Shown here one piece after another: positions 22,940 to 33,760 of a DNA stretch of 64,000 nt. Made by a program: the position numbers and the translations under genes. A model generated the notes under the pieces. That model was given only the letters and a program-made list of their open reading frames with translations. It did no database searches and was not told where the DNA came from. Each line of letters opens with the position of its first letter. Position 1 is the stretch's first letter. The stretch comes from Crocodylus rhombifer (Eukaryota; Chordata; Crocodylia; Crocodylidae): positions 28,070-92,069 of the forward strand of contig JAVSML010038729.1 in NCBI GenBank assembly GCA_038503035.1, in the 5' to 3' direction.

Positions 22940-23939
22940 CCCCTAATTAGAGGTGCACCAATACATCAGTTCAATATAGGATTGGCACCAATATAAATAA
23001 AATTGGCTGCATCATAAATTGGTCTGATGTGGCTGATAAATGCCCGTGCATACATGCAGCCACAGCACAGCACATAGGTGGTGAGGAGCACAGCCCAGCA
23101 GCACAGAGAGCTGCGTGCAGCTGGTGAGTCTATTGTCATGGAAGGGGAGGGGCAGATCAAGGCCCTCACAGTGAGGGAGGGAGCAGGGCTGGGGCTGGGG
23201 CTGGGGCTGCCCAGCCAGGGAGGGGCAGGCGCAGGATGGAGCCATGGCTCATTTGGAAGGTGAGGCGGGGGTGGCTCCCACCATTGCGCACACTCCAGGA
23301 GGGCATTATGGGGGGCATGGGCCTCTGGATCAGCATGGGCCTGGGTGGGCTGCAGCTGTGGGCTCTTCCCGGTGGGGGCTGAGATGAGTTATGGTCAGGG
23401 CGGGGCAGGCAGTGGTGCTGGGAGCGGGGTTGGAGGGCTCTACAGCAAATTTTGGGGTGGTTTCAGCTCCCCCTCATAACCCACTCCCAGCAATGCCACT
23501 GCTGCCTGCCCAGGCCCCCACTGGGAAGAGACCCATGCAGCCCTGGCCCTAGCCCCAGCCCGCAGCAGCAGCCCACCACACACAGATCCAGTGGGCACTT
23601 CTCCCCATTCCCCTCCTGGGGTGCAACCAGCAGCGGAAGCTGCCCCACCCTCCCCATGCCCCACCAGATGAGCTGCAGTTTTGTCCCATGCCTGCCCCAC
23701 CCCAGATAGGCAGTGCCTACCCTAGCCCCAGCCCCACTCCCTCCCTCACTATGAGGGCTTTGATCAGCCCCCCTCACCTTTCCTACCCTGCTCCCCTTCC
23801 ACCACAACAGACTTACCAGCTACATGCAGCTCTCCATGCTGCATTGGAAATTAGATTGGCATCCTACAATATGCCTCCTTAAAAATTGGCTATAGGTATT
23901 GGCCCCCAAAATCTCTATCAATGCACCCCTACCCCTAAC
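22940..23939. mobile_element. hAT-like non-autonomous element 6 (TAGRGGTGCA termini)
   Basis: The element spans 22948-23931 (984 bp), flanked by CCCCTAAT (22940-22947) and CCCCTAAC (23932-23939), 7 of 8 alike. The termini are TAGAGGTGCACCAATA at the left and, in reverse complement, TAGGGGTGCATTGATA at the right. Both ends are followed by further ATTGG/CCAATA words. The interior is strongly GC-rich and carries a GGGGCT repeat. Terminal sequence and an 8-bp duplication are characteristic of hAT elements, but it is distinct from the TAGGGCTGTG group. It encodes no transposase. Confidence 0.78.
23186..23212. repeat. (GGGGCT)n short tandem repeat
   Basis: Hexamer GGGGCT/GGGCTG repeated about four times within hAT-like element 6. 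Confidence 0.85.
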
Positions 23940-24147
23940 AGAACATAAGTTCAGCAACATAAAACTGGTCAATATCCATAACAGAACAGATGTTTGGGAT
24001 ACTCTGTCACCTGGTCAAAGATCTGCTTCCCACCAAAGGGCAAATGTGTGTTCTGTCATCTACCAGTCTAAACTATGCCACTTGCAGAAAACCATGCAAC
24101 TTGGATCGATTCTGCCTCAGGCATTTTGAATGTCTGTACCTAGCCTG

Positions 24148-24912
24148 AGAAGTTGGACAGCCCTGCTTTAATCACTGGATGGTGCAATAAGTCAGACAGC
24201 CCAAGGCTACATGGGTCACATGGATCTGATGAAAAAACATGGGTTTTGTAATATATTTAAATACCACTACTATGCCACAGTAAAAATGATAGTCCAATGT
24301 AGGTAGAAATAAGTCATTACACTATTATATTACAAATAATTTAAAAGCATCTTTTGTCTTATTAACAGAAATGAATGAAATATTAGGAAAAAAAGATGCT
24401 ATCCCTCAACTATGCAAACCCCTCCAACTAAATGCATTTCAGGATTATGGCCTGATGGATCTTATCTGTCCTGTATGACAGGTACAACTTAGAATTTTCT
24501 CTCCATGGGTATTTTGGGCTCGTCCATTTTTCATAACTTTTTAATTTAATATTTTTTAAAATCTGGCTGGTCCCCTTAAGAAAATAATCATTACTACCAA
24601 TCATTAGCTTCATTCTTTATGATTGGAGCTCATTTTTTATTTATTTTGCATCTCTATGTCTCAGCAGACCAGGGGAGCCACATGCTGGGGTGCTCTGGAT
24701 AGACAAAGCTACCTTTCTCCCATCTCACCCATTTCCTAGGCTCAGCACTGCTCTTGTCCAACCCAGGGCAAAGGAATTAGTGAAGGGCACAAAACTCATT
24801 AGTGATGCCTCTAATATTATGTATTAAGTGACCATCCAGTACTGCTGTTGAACAGATGATCAAGATTGAAGCACTGATAGTTAGGATTTGAGGGTTATAG
24901 TGGATTACAAGC
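24148..24912. other. anonymous AT-rich sequence
   Basis: No gene or repeat recognised between the nested MITE and CR1 copy B. Confidence 0.55.
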
Positions 24913-26271
24913 TGCTCTGGCGAGGTGCCGGAGGACTGGAAGAGGGCCAATGTGGTCCCTATCTTCAAAAAGGGAAAAAAAGAGGACCCGGGAAATTACA
25001 GGCCAGTTAGTCTTACCTCAATCCCGGGTAAGCTCTTTGAAAAAATTATCCTGGCACACATCCAGGAGGGCCTTGCGGGGGAGTGCATGCTCAGGGGCAA
25101 CCAACATGGGTTCATCAGTGGCAGGTCTTGTCAGACCAACCTGGTGGCCTTTTACGATCAGGTCACCAAATCATTAGACGCAGGGGTTGCTGTGGATGTA
25201 GTCTTTCTGGACTTCCGGAAGGCTTTCGACACTGTCTCTCACCCTGTCCTCATCAAAAAGCTGGGAGACTGTGGTGTTGATGCCCACACGGTCAAATGGG
25301 TCGCCAACTGGTTGGAAGGCCGCACCCAGAGGGTGGTAGTGGATGGGTTCTTCTCGACCTGGAAGGACATGGGCAGTGGGGTTCCGCAGGGCTCGGTCCT
25401 CGGGCCCGCACTGTTCAACATCTTCATCAGCGACTTGGATGACGGGGTAGAAAGCACCCTGTTCAAGTTTGCTGATGACACTAAGATGTGGGGGGATGTG
25501 GGTGCACTAGAAGGGTGCAATAGGCTACAAGCTGACCTTGACAGGTTGCAACGGTGGGCGGATGAGAATAGGATGGGGTTTAACACTGATAAGTGCAAGG
25601 TGTTGCACATGGGGAGGAAGAACCGGCACCACACTTACAGGTTGGGGAACTCCCCTCTTGCCAGCACGGAGATGGAAAAGGATCTTGGAGTCGTCATTGA
25701 CTCCACGATGAACATGGGCCGGCAGTGTGGGGAGGCAGTCAAGAAGGCCAACCGTACCCTGTCATGCATCCACAGATGCATCTCGAGCAGGTCCAGGGAG
25801 GTGATCCTCCCCCTCTATGCGGCACTGGTCAGGCCACAGCTGGAGTACTGCGTCCAGTTCTGGGCGCCACACTTCAAGAGGGATGTGGACGATATGGAAA
25901 GAGTTCAGAGGAGGGCCACTCGTATGATCAGGGGTCAGCAGGGCAGGCCTTATGAGGAGAGGCTACGGGACCTGAACCTGTTTAGCCTCCACAAGAGAAG
26001 GTTAAGGGGGGACCTTGTGGCCTGCTACAAACTGGTCAGTGGGGATCAGCAGGTATTGGGGGAGTCCCTGTTCCCCCGTGCACTGCCAGGAGTGACCAGG
26101 AATAACGGTCACAAGCTGGCGGAGGGTAAGTTTAGATTAGATATTAGGAGGCGCTACTTCACAGTCAGGGCGGCTAGGGCCTGGAACCAGCTTCCAGGGG
26201 AAGTGGTGCAGGCTCCTAGCCTGGGGATTTTTAAAAGGAAGTTAGATGAGCACCTTGCCGGGGTCATCTGA
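24913..26271 (+). CDS. CR1 ORF2 fragment: reverse transcriptase and C-terminal domain (5'-truncated)
   Basis: Same product as the copy at 13.7 kb, truncated a little further at the N side; the frame is open to TGA at 26269-26271. Motif A FLDFRKAFD lies at 25198-25230, motif B GVPQGSVLGP at about 25378-25407 and motif C FADD at 25468-25479, so all catalytic aspartates are retained. By eye it differs from the first copy at about nine residues over 448, for example Leu/Ser in the segment after NYRPVSLT, Val/Met before GSGVPQG, RE/SG near CYKLV, and Arg/Gln in WNRLPGE. There are no stops or frameshifts. Lacking the endonuclease half and a promoter, it is a dead-on-arrival insertion, but it indicates a recently active CR1 subfamily. 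Confidence 0.9.
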   Translation, partial: CSGEVPEDWKRANVVPIFKKGKKEDPGNYRPVSLTSIPGKLFEKIILAHIQEGLAGECMLRGNQHGFISGRSCQTNLVAFYDQVTKSLDAGVAVDVVFLDFRKAFDTVSHPVLIKKLGDCGVDAHTVKWVANWLEGRTQRVVVDGFFSTWKDMGSGVPQGSVLGPALFNIFISDLDDGVESTLFKFADDTKMWGDVGALEGCNRLQADLDRLQRWADENRMGFNTDKCKVLHMGRKNRHHTYRLGNSPLASTEMEKDLGVVIDSTMNMGRQCGEAVKKANRTLSCIHRCISSRSREVILPLYAALVRPQLEYCVQFWAPHFKRDVDDMERVQRRATRMIRGQQGRPYEERLRDLNLFSLHKRRLRGDLVACYKLVSGDQQVLGESLFPRALPGVTRNNGHKLAEGKFRLDIRRRYFTVRAARAWNQLPGEVVQAPSLGIFKRKLDEHLAGVI

Positions 26272-26365
26272 CCCTGGTGCTCTTTCCTGCCAAGGCAGGG
26301 GGTCGGACTAGATGATCTACCTAGGTCCCTTCCGACTCTAGCTACTATGAAACTATGAAACTATG
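24913..26365 (+). mobile_element. CR1 LINE, 5'-truncated, young copy B
   Basis: Near-identical to copy A from TGCTCTGGCGAGG onward, through the same 3' UTR and the same terminal ACTATGAA repeats (26342-26365). Different 5' truncation points and different flanks show two independent insertions rather than a segmental duplication. Confidence 0.93.
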
Positions 26366-26469
26366 AATACTAGTCAAGACTGTGCTCTTGTTAAAAAAAA
26401 AGTTAACAGCGTACAGGCTTATATTAACAGTAGTGTTGGCTGCAAGCCAGAGAAAATGAATCTTTCATC

Positions 26470-27322
26470 CTATTCAGCTTGGATGAGGCTTCACCTGGAA
26501 TACCATGCCTAGCTTTAGGTACCAACTTTCAATAAAGGTAAGGACAAAGTGGAAAGAGTCCAGTCAGATAATCAAAAATGATTCAAGGTGTAGGAAACAG
26601 GACTTCAAAGGAAAGTTGGAAGAACTGACGTTATTTATTCTGGAGAAGAGAAGACTGAAGGTGGGATTTGGTAACAGTCCCTTTTACAACTAGCTTTCAT
26701 ATATCTGAAGACAGCAATCAACTAGTCTCTCTGGGAATTTATACACACGTTCTAGGAGGTGGAGGGGTGGGGAGCATGTTAAAGTGGCTCTGGGAATTGC
26801 TTTAATTAAAGCGCCCAGAGCATCACATGTAATAGCATCCCCACACTGAAAAATGGAGGCAGGGGGTGCTTTAACTTAAGCTTGTTCCACCACCAATTTT
26901 CAACATGGGGACACTAATACACATGATGCTAAAGTCTACTGGAGCACAGTAATTTCCACACCCCAGCAGACTCAATTAATTGAGTCTATTCCGATGCGCT
27001 GTAAATATAGCACATCAGGGCAGCCTCAATGGTTATGTATAGGCATCCTGTGGCTGCAAGGGACAGAAAAAGAAGAAATGATCTTTAATAGCAATTGGGG
27101 AAATTTAGGTCAGCTATTAGGAAGAACTCCCCAACCATGAAGGTGGATAAACACAGGAACACAGAGAGGTTATGGAATCCCTGTCACTGGAAATCTTTTG
27201 AAAAGATCAGACAAACGCTTATTTGGCATGGTTTAGGCAGGAGTGATCTTGTCTTGACCAGGCAGGTTTGAGTTAGATGAGGTCCTGAGGTCTCTTTTAG
27301 CCTGATTTTTTTGTGATTCTGA
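26470..27322 (+). pseudogene. old CR1 LINE 3' region, split by a MITE
   Basis: Two segments of one diverged CR1 flank a MITE. Segment 26470-26731 is a decayed ORF2 C-terminal region; traces of the LEY and VERVQ segments can be read with stops and frame changes. Segment 27051-27322 resumes with TTTAGGTCAGCTATTAGGAA, the conserved end of ORF2, then GGTTATGGAATCCCTGTCAC, and finishes in a CR1-like 3' end (GTTAGATGAGGTCCTGAGGTC). It is non-functional and older than copies A and B. Confidence 0.7.
26732..27050 (+). mobile_element. 'GCTTTAATT' MITE copy 2
   Basis: It starts GGAATTTATACACACGTTCTA and ends TTATGTATAGGCATCC. It carries the family core AAAGTGGCTCTGGGAATTGC, TTTAATTAAAGC and a GGAGGCAGGGGGTGCTTTAA half-hairpin, matching the copies at 16.6 and 50.3 kb. 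It interrupts an old CR1. Confidence 0.72.
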
Positions 27323-29291
27323 GAATTTTATACTGGTTTAAATATTGTTGTCTTCAGTTGTTTGCAATGACTCCTAAAGGTTTAAGATTTCTACCCGTTC
27401 TGTCTTTTTTTATTTTTTAGGTATGAAACATTCAGGATGAAACCAGAGCCCACAAAAACCTTATCGACTTTTGTTTTGAACTTAAAAAACCATTAAGACA
27501 AGCTTTTTAAGGTTTTGGTCTGTTCCTGGAATTTATTTCAAGTGCACTTGGACTGATTCATGCTTTTTGAACCAGACTAATGCCAAAGTCATTTTTACAT
27601 GCTTTTGATATACAATGAATTTCAAAGATACAAAAATCAGATTCATGGAAACCCAGGAAATATTTGTGAAGCCAAGTTGCTGACTTCCCCAAGCTTTAGC
27701 CATTTTCTTGTTGGAAAGCACAGATTTTCAGAAGCAGCTGAAAATATGTACTGCTTACAGAATAAACCCCCAAACCAAGTTAGTGCATAGCTATTCCATG
27801 TGAATTTTATATCCTAAAAATATTGTTGCATATTCAGGCTCCTGGTTACTGCCACACACACTAAGGACTCAATGGAGGATGGGAAGCTACTGTTGTTCAG
27901 GATAGATGGAGCTCATATGCAGTAGCTGCTATGAGTCCATGAGCCTAAAATGGCACAGGTGTAGTAAAAGGCTCCAACTTTGACAACACTTCATCAAGGG
28001 GCAAAGTTCAGGTAATTCACTTCACTTGTATCACTATAGACACATGCAGGTATAACTGTTACAGCCTAACTAATGCTGTGAGGTCACAAGTAGTAGCTGC
28101 CCCTCTCCTTTTGAAACAGCTACAAATATCCATTTATCCATACCCTTTGTTTTTACACTACAGTGACAGATAGGATGGATACACAAGCACGAGTGCTGAA
28201 TATCCTGCATAACACAGCAATGACAGCATATAAATGTGTACAGATCACATGCAGAATGAAGGGAAAGACCAAGTGGAGTATTTCTAGGATTGGAGTTTTG
28301 CCAATCTGAGCCTCTGATTGGGAAAGTAGGGAGATAGTAAGGGTAGATTTGGCTGGGAGCAGCAAGGGCCACAATCTATGGACAACAATTGTGATGGCCA
28401 TAATGAGGGATTATCAATACTCTGCAAAATTCTTGAGTTATTTATACCACCTCCTACAAAACTGCTACAAGGCTGCATAACTACCTCATATCAACTCCAC
28501 TGCCTTTATTTAAAATATGTATGCACACAGCAAAATAAATACAGTTTAGATAACGGATTCATTTCTACCCTGTCTTGCAATCCATTTGATCATTGAAACA
28601 GTGGATGTGCAATGTTACCAAATCAGAATGGTTGCATTTCATTTACACTTCTAACATGAATAAATAATTGAAGTGGAAATGAAACACTGTCCTTAGTAAC
28701 TGGTATCTCAAAGAAAGGTACCCACTTTGCACCAATGGGAAGATGTGAAACAACAGAAAATCAGGTTCAGTGTTTGCATTTATAAAATATATCTATGAAA
28801 CATCAGTCCTAATGAATGCTTTACAATTACTCTGGTGTATCCAAGCTTCAGTAAGGCATGGAATGGATTTATTAGTTTTCAAAAAAATACATTTGAAAAA
28901 GCATAGTTATGTTTTACTACAGAAAACATGAAATATTGCACTATTGTTTGCAGTTATGATAAAAGTGTTTTAGTCTTTAAAATGAACTGGACAATTTTTG
29001 TACTTTAGCTTCTGTAAACTAAATTTTTGTCTAAAGCCTGAGCCCCTGTGGACCCCTAAGTTATAGCTATAGAAAACTAAGGGTTCATAAAAAATCCCTA
29101 ACACTATGCTACCTTTAATCACACAATACTGTGCAAGTCTATTTAGTTTTTAACTGAAGCAAACTTCTATCAGAAGGAAAGCTGTCAATTAGCTGAACCA
29201 GCGCTTATTGGCAATGAAAATAGATACTGCAGATTACTTCGACACATTTATTTCTGGCAGAATAAAACTGTCAGTGAAGCACAGTTAATCT

Positions 29292-29313
29292 CAATTGAAA
29301 TAGATTTCAATTG
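29292..29313. repeat. perfect 10-bp palindrome
   Basis: CAATTGAAAT (29292-29301), AG, ATTTCAATTG (29304-29313). Confidence 0.88.
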
Positions 29314-30037
29314 AAATGTTGTGCACAAGGAAGGAATATCATTCTCTAGTATTTTCTTTTTTTAATAAAAGAAGTGGCATAATTTCGTGTGCTACAAATG
29401 TCATGGTGTGATGACCAGAACAAAAGAACATTTTGTTATCCCAGAAACCTGAGGAATACAATTGTGATTTTCACCATTGTATAATTTCTTTTAATATAGC
29501 ATGTTATTATGTTTTTACAAGCATCTCCATAGTAAAAAGAGAAATAGAATTCCATCATTTTATCTAAATACAGGCAAGGTATTAACTGCTCATACACAGA
29601 CTTTTCTGTAGCTGAATTTCATGAAGACTGTAATAAAAGGGATACTTTGCACCTCAGACTCCAGAAAAACCCTACTGGTCTGAATAACATTTATGAGTAA
29701 GAAGAGTTTAGAATTGGGCACAGATATTTTTCAGTTGCGAGGTGCTGGCTGAACTGGCTGTTAACTTGAACTCTCTAAATGTTAACTTTTAAATCAAATG
29801 TGGATAATTGAAAGCTGAATCTCTAGTTTACCATCCTCTCTCAGGTTGATTCATATCTTGCTGTATGGGTACTCTACTGAATCCAGTGGCTCTACCTTAT
29901 AGATAAAAAGATACTCCTCGGTATGAAAAAAGGGTAGTAAGTTAGGCAGAAAGAAGCAGGCACTGTATTGTGTATAAACCCATGAGAGTAAGGTACAAAA
30001 AGGGGACTGCCATCAGCTTTATGTCAAATCTGCCCAA

Positions 30038-30061
30038 TAGATATACTTTAAAGTATATCTA
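30038..30061. repeat. perfect 24-bp palindrome
   Basis: TAGATATACTTT directly abuts its reverse complement AAAGTATATCTA with no spacer. Confidence 0.9.
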
Positions 30062-30802
30062 TTTCAGTTTAAAGAATCTGATATAATCCAGAATGGTTAA
30101 AATGAATATTTTCAACAACACATCTAAAGTGATTATTTTTATCCCTACAATTAAATAAAAAGCTACACATTTTACTATGAACCTACATTAAAAGCAGCCT
30201 GAACTGGCAAACTAACTGGCAAGTCTTCCAAGTTTGGAATTTGTACCTAGCACTTTAGAAAACAGCCTTCATTCTAAACACGCACATTCCCTAACTAAAC
30301 ATATACCCTAAACATGCCTCTGTAATTGAAACCACACACACACACAAGGGTTCCAAGCCAGCCTCTGTCTTTCCCAGCCACCCGCTACCTCTAATACAAC
30401 TAAATTCAAAACCTCAGATCTGATAAATCTGCAAACACTGTACAGTATCCTTATCTGAATATCCAAGGCACACACATGGACCAAAGTCAGGATACCCTAA
30501 AGCCATGGGGCAAGCACTTCACAAAAATCCTATTTACCACCAGAATTGAGTGGGGAAAGAAAGTTTCTATGAGACCCTCAGTTATACAATTCAACTCCCA
30601 CACACTGGACTTGTGTTTTCTATGGCCATGCTGTGAAATCCCATTGCTGAATAGAAACCATTACACAAATGGTTGCTATAGGTTTATCCGGTTAGAATTA
30701 GCTCCAAACATGCATTGCTCTCAAGTCCAGTCATTGCTAATGAAGTGCAGGTTATTGCTAATGAAGTTTCTTCCATAATAAGGTACTGAATCCCTCACCC
30801 TA

Positions 30803-30838
30803 CACACACACACAAACACACACACACACACACACAAA
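30803..30838. repeat. (CA)n microsatellite
   Basis: CA dinucleotide array with two A interruptions. A shorter array lies at about 30331-30345. Confidence 0.92.
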
Positions 30839-30954
30839 CCTGTTCTTGATTTCAGTGAGAAGTAGGCATAAGCTCTAGGGTTCTCTGCAACAAATGCAGT
30901 GTCTTTCTAGCCAAAAAAAAAAGTGGTTGACAGATTTAAACTACATAAGTTATA

Positions 30955-32260
30955 GTTCATAGATTCCTAGATTTCTAGAGTCAGAAGGGACCTGGTGGAT
31001 CATCGGGTCTGATCCCCTGCTCCAGGCAGGAGAGAGCGCTAGGGTTAAGTAATCCCAGTCAGATGCCTGTCCAATCTCCTCTTGAACACCTCCAAGGTAG
31101 GGGAAAGCACCACCTCCCTTGGAAGCCCATTCCATATTTTGGCAACCCTTACCATAAAGAGTTTCTTCCTTACATCCAGTCTAAATCTATTCTCCTTCAG
31201 TTTGTGGCCATTATATCTGGAACCCTGAGGGGCACCTTGGTAAACAGAGTGCCCCCTATTCCCTGCTGGCCTGCTCCCCGATGAGTTTGTAGACAGCCAC
31301 AAGATCGCCCCTCAGCCTTTTCTTGTGGAGGCTAAAGAAATTCAGGTCCCTCAGTCTGTCTTCTTAGGGTCTTACCTGCAGGCCCGCAACCATACAAGCA
31401 GCCCTCCTCTGGACCTTCTCAAGGTTGCCCACATTCCTCTTGAAGTGTGGCACCCAAAATTGGACACAGTACTCCACCTGCAGCCTCACCAATGCCACAC
31501 AGAGGGGAATTATCACTTTCCTAGCCCTGCTCATGATGCACCTGCTGATGCAAGAAAGGGTGCGGTTAACCTTGCTTGTTACCTCATCACATTGACAGCT
31601 CGTGTTCATCTTTGTGTCAGCCAGGACTCTGAGATTGCTTTCCGCTGTTGTGGTACTCAGAATGGCACCTCCCAATCTATAGGTGTGTTGGAGATTCTCT
31701 CCCCCCAGGTGCAACACTTTGCATTTATCCTTGTTAAATTGCATCCTTTTCAGATCTGCCCACTTCCCCAGTCTGTCCAAATCTGCCTGAATTTGCTCCC
31801 TGCCTTCCAGTGTGTTTACTATACCCCATAGTTTAATGTCTGCAAATTTGGACAAAGTGCTTTCAACGCCTTCATCCGAATCGTTGATGATGATATTAAA
31901 CAGCACTGGTCCAAGGACAGAGCCTTGGGGGATGCCACTGCCCACATCCCTCCAGGGAGAAACCAACCCATCCACCACCACTCTCTGGATGCGTCCCGTG
32001 AGCCAGCTTTTCACCCACCTTACTGTGAAAAAATTCACATCACAGCTACTCAGTTTTCTCATAAGAATTGGGTGTGACACTGTGTCAAAAGCCTTTTTAA
32101 AATCTAGGTAAATAATATCTACTTCCACTCCTGCATTTAAGCATTTTGTGACCTGGTCATAAAAAGAGACCAGGTTAGTCAGGCAGGATCAGCCTGCTAT
32201 AAACCCATGCTGGTTGCCCCTTAACATTGTGTTACCCACTGGCTGCCTGCATGTTATTTG
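30955..32260 (-). mobile_element. CR1 LINE, 5'-truncated, older copy C
   Basis: On the minus strand it runs from about 32260 (start of the recognisable ATGTTAAGGGGCAACCAGCA region) to the 3' end near 30957, where GGGTCTGATC... CTAGGAATCTATGAAC is a typical CR1 terminus. Relative to copies A and B it is clearly diverged and belongs to another subfamily. ORF2 is broken. Confidence 0.9.
31045..32230 (-). pseudogene. broken CR1 ORF2 fragment (reverse transcriptase, C-terminal part)
   Basis: Reading down the minus strand, an in-frame stop follows the GFIAG segment near 32190. The longest open part is 32128-31364, with motif A YLDFKKAFDTVSHP, then SGIPQGSVLGP, then a damaged motif C: FAD is followed directly by IKLWG, so the second catalytic Asp and neighbouring residues are missing. 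Further on, VEYCVQFWVPHFKRN and LEKVQRRA are recognisable. After a frame break the end is seen at 31302-31045 ([20 protein letters not shown], then FKRRLDRHL). The element cannot encode an active enzyme. It predates the intact copies. Confidence 0.85.
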
Positions 32261-33240
32261 CAGCATGCCTTTTAATTTTATTGCTTTGATTTTTCTAAAC
32301 TATATAAAGTGGACACTTTGTGTTTACATAGGAAAAATAAGAAAAATTGTCATAGAACACTATATACCTAATACATAGAGGCTTCTATTTCTACAACTAG
32401 AGTTATGAAAGGGCTGTGGCAGTGGTCTGGCTTCCAACTCCTGGCGTGGCTCAGTGCAGGGGGGGTGGGCTGGCAGCATGGCTTGACCTGGCCCTCTGGC
32501 ATGAGAGGAGAATCTGCATTGGGACCATCTGGGGCAGTCATACCTGTGGCATCATCCCCACCTACAAACACTTTCTTCTGGCCCAGAAGCCTGATCCCTG
32601 TCCCCAGGTCCATGGATCAGGCCCAGGGTGTGACTCTAGGGTGCAGCTGCCTTAGCCATCATGTGGATGATCTCTGTGGGAGAAGACATGAACAGGGATG
32701 GCAGGGTCCAGAGCCAGCTGGCCAGAGCCCGCCTGCATAGGGCCACTGCTCTCATGCAGCAAAAGCTGCCCTCTGCAGCTAAGCCTGGTGGGAGGGGATT
32801 TGCAACCCTTGCCTTCCCGCTCTGCCCTCCTCCTGGATTCCTTGCTTTGTGGGCATGCAGTCCCTGGCAGCAGAGGACAGCTCTGGCCCCTTTTTTGCAG
32901 TGAAGCAATGCAGTGGGCCAGAACTCCAGACCCCAGCTGGAGTCTGGAGTCTGTAGCTGCTTGCAGATTCGCAACTGCTTGCCATACCCACCCCAGGCTC
33001 TGGGCAGCTGCTGCCTGTCATGGAGCCTAGGAAGTTCACAGTAGGGCTTGCAGCTCCCCTGATGCCTACTGTAAGTAGCCCAGGCTCCATGGCCAGGCAG
33101 CAACTGCCCAGAGGCCAGGCTGGATGTTGTAAATGGCCTTATGTGCCATGCTCCGATACTGTTCATAAAGAAGCTTACTAGTCCAGTCTGTCTACAAAGG
33201 TGGCAAATTTTAATCCATATCATCAGTGGCCAGTCTTATT
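32261..33240. other. GC-rich anonymous block with a long hairpin
   Basis: About 32.4-33.2 kb is distinctly GC-rich against its flanks and contains a 30-bp hairpin at 33.00-33.11 kb. Several long stop-free frames occur on both strands, but they overlap one another, use no recognisable domain and reflect base composition. It is probably a transposon interior like those of the hAT-like elements; no terminal repeats could be identified. Confidence 0.45.
33001..33110. repeat. long imperfect hairpin, ~30-bp stem
   Basis: Left arm TGGGCAGCTGCTGCCTG, then TCATGGAGCCTAGG (33001-33031). The right arm at 33078-33110 is the reverse complement with about three differences (CCCAGGCTCCATGG, CCAGGCAGCAACTGCCCA). 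Inner stem CAGTAGGGC/GCCTACTG extends the pairing. Confidence 0.85.
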
Positions 33241-33521
33241 TGTAACATAGCAAACACCTATTAAAAACAGATTAGATATACAAGTTGTTCGGCCAATGAG
33301 CAATGCTTATATTCGAGAAAAATAACAGCAGGCTTTCCTTTATGCTCTCAGATCAGTAACAAGGATTCTCTTTTTTTGAATTACCTATTCAGGCCTAACA
33401 AGAACTCAAAATTACATTATGGTATCTTAAACCACACAGAAATCTTTCCCTTTGGACTCATTGTTTGCTTGCTACTCCTGCTGAATGAATTTTGTTGCAA
33501 GGTGAATACTGAATGAATTTT
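33241..33521. other. anonymous AT-rich sequence
   Basis: No gene or repeat recognised. Confidence 0.5.
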
Positions 33522-33760
33522 GGGCTAAGTACAGACACTCAAAAAGCTTGAGGCAGAATTGATCTAAGTTACGCAGTTTTCTGTTAGCAGCAGAGTTTTG
33601 ATCTGTAGTGAACTGAAAACACAGGGTCCTTTGGTGGGTGGGGGAAAGGAATCTTAGACTGGGTTTCACCATTTTTAAACCAGCTTTTGTGTGCTGAACT
33701 TCTGTTCTGTTATGGGTATATGCTGGTTTCCAATCACTTACACTGGTAAAAATGTAATGT
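33522..33760 (+). mobile_element. 'TACAGACATT' MITE copy 2
   Basis: It starts GGGCTAAGTACAGACACTCA and shares with the 46.3-kb copy the blocks GCAGTTTTCTGTTAGCAG/TTTTCTGTAAGCAG, TCTTAGACTGGGTT, CATTTTTAAACCAG, GTGTGCTGAACTTCT and GGTTTCCAATCACTTA. The right terminal repeat is eroded (AATGTAATGTTGAG). Confidence 0.75.

Larger units (their letters stand above)
22881..24147 (-). mobile_element. 'TACAGACATT' MITE copy 1, split by a hAT-like element
   Basis: The outer element begins GACCAGGTACAGACATTAC (22884 onward) and ends GAATGTCTGTACCTAGCC at about 24145, a good terminal inverted repeat. Internal sequence at 23.94-24.15 kb, read in reverse complement, matches copies at 33.5, 46.3 and 63.4 kb (for example TTTTCTG and TTTAGA segments at equivalent positions). 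The middle is interrupted by the 984-bp element at 22948-23931. Confidence 0.72.
27323..30950. other. anonymous AT-rich sequence
   Basis: No gene, RNA or repeat family recognised in about 3.6 kb. It holds CA microsatellites near 30.33 and 30.80 kb and two perfect palindromes, listed separately. Confidence 0.55.

Noticed and set aside
32636..33223. 195-residue minus-strand frame in the GC-rich block
   Set aside because: No recognisable domain, competing open frames on the other strand, and a hairpin runs through it.
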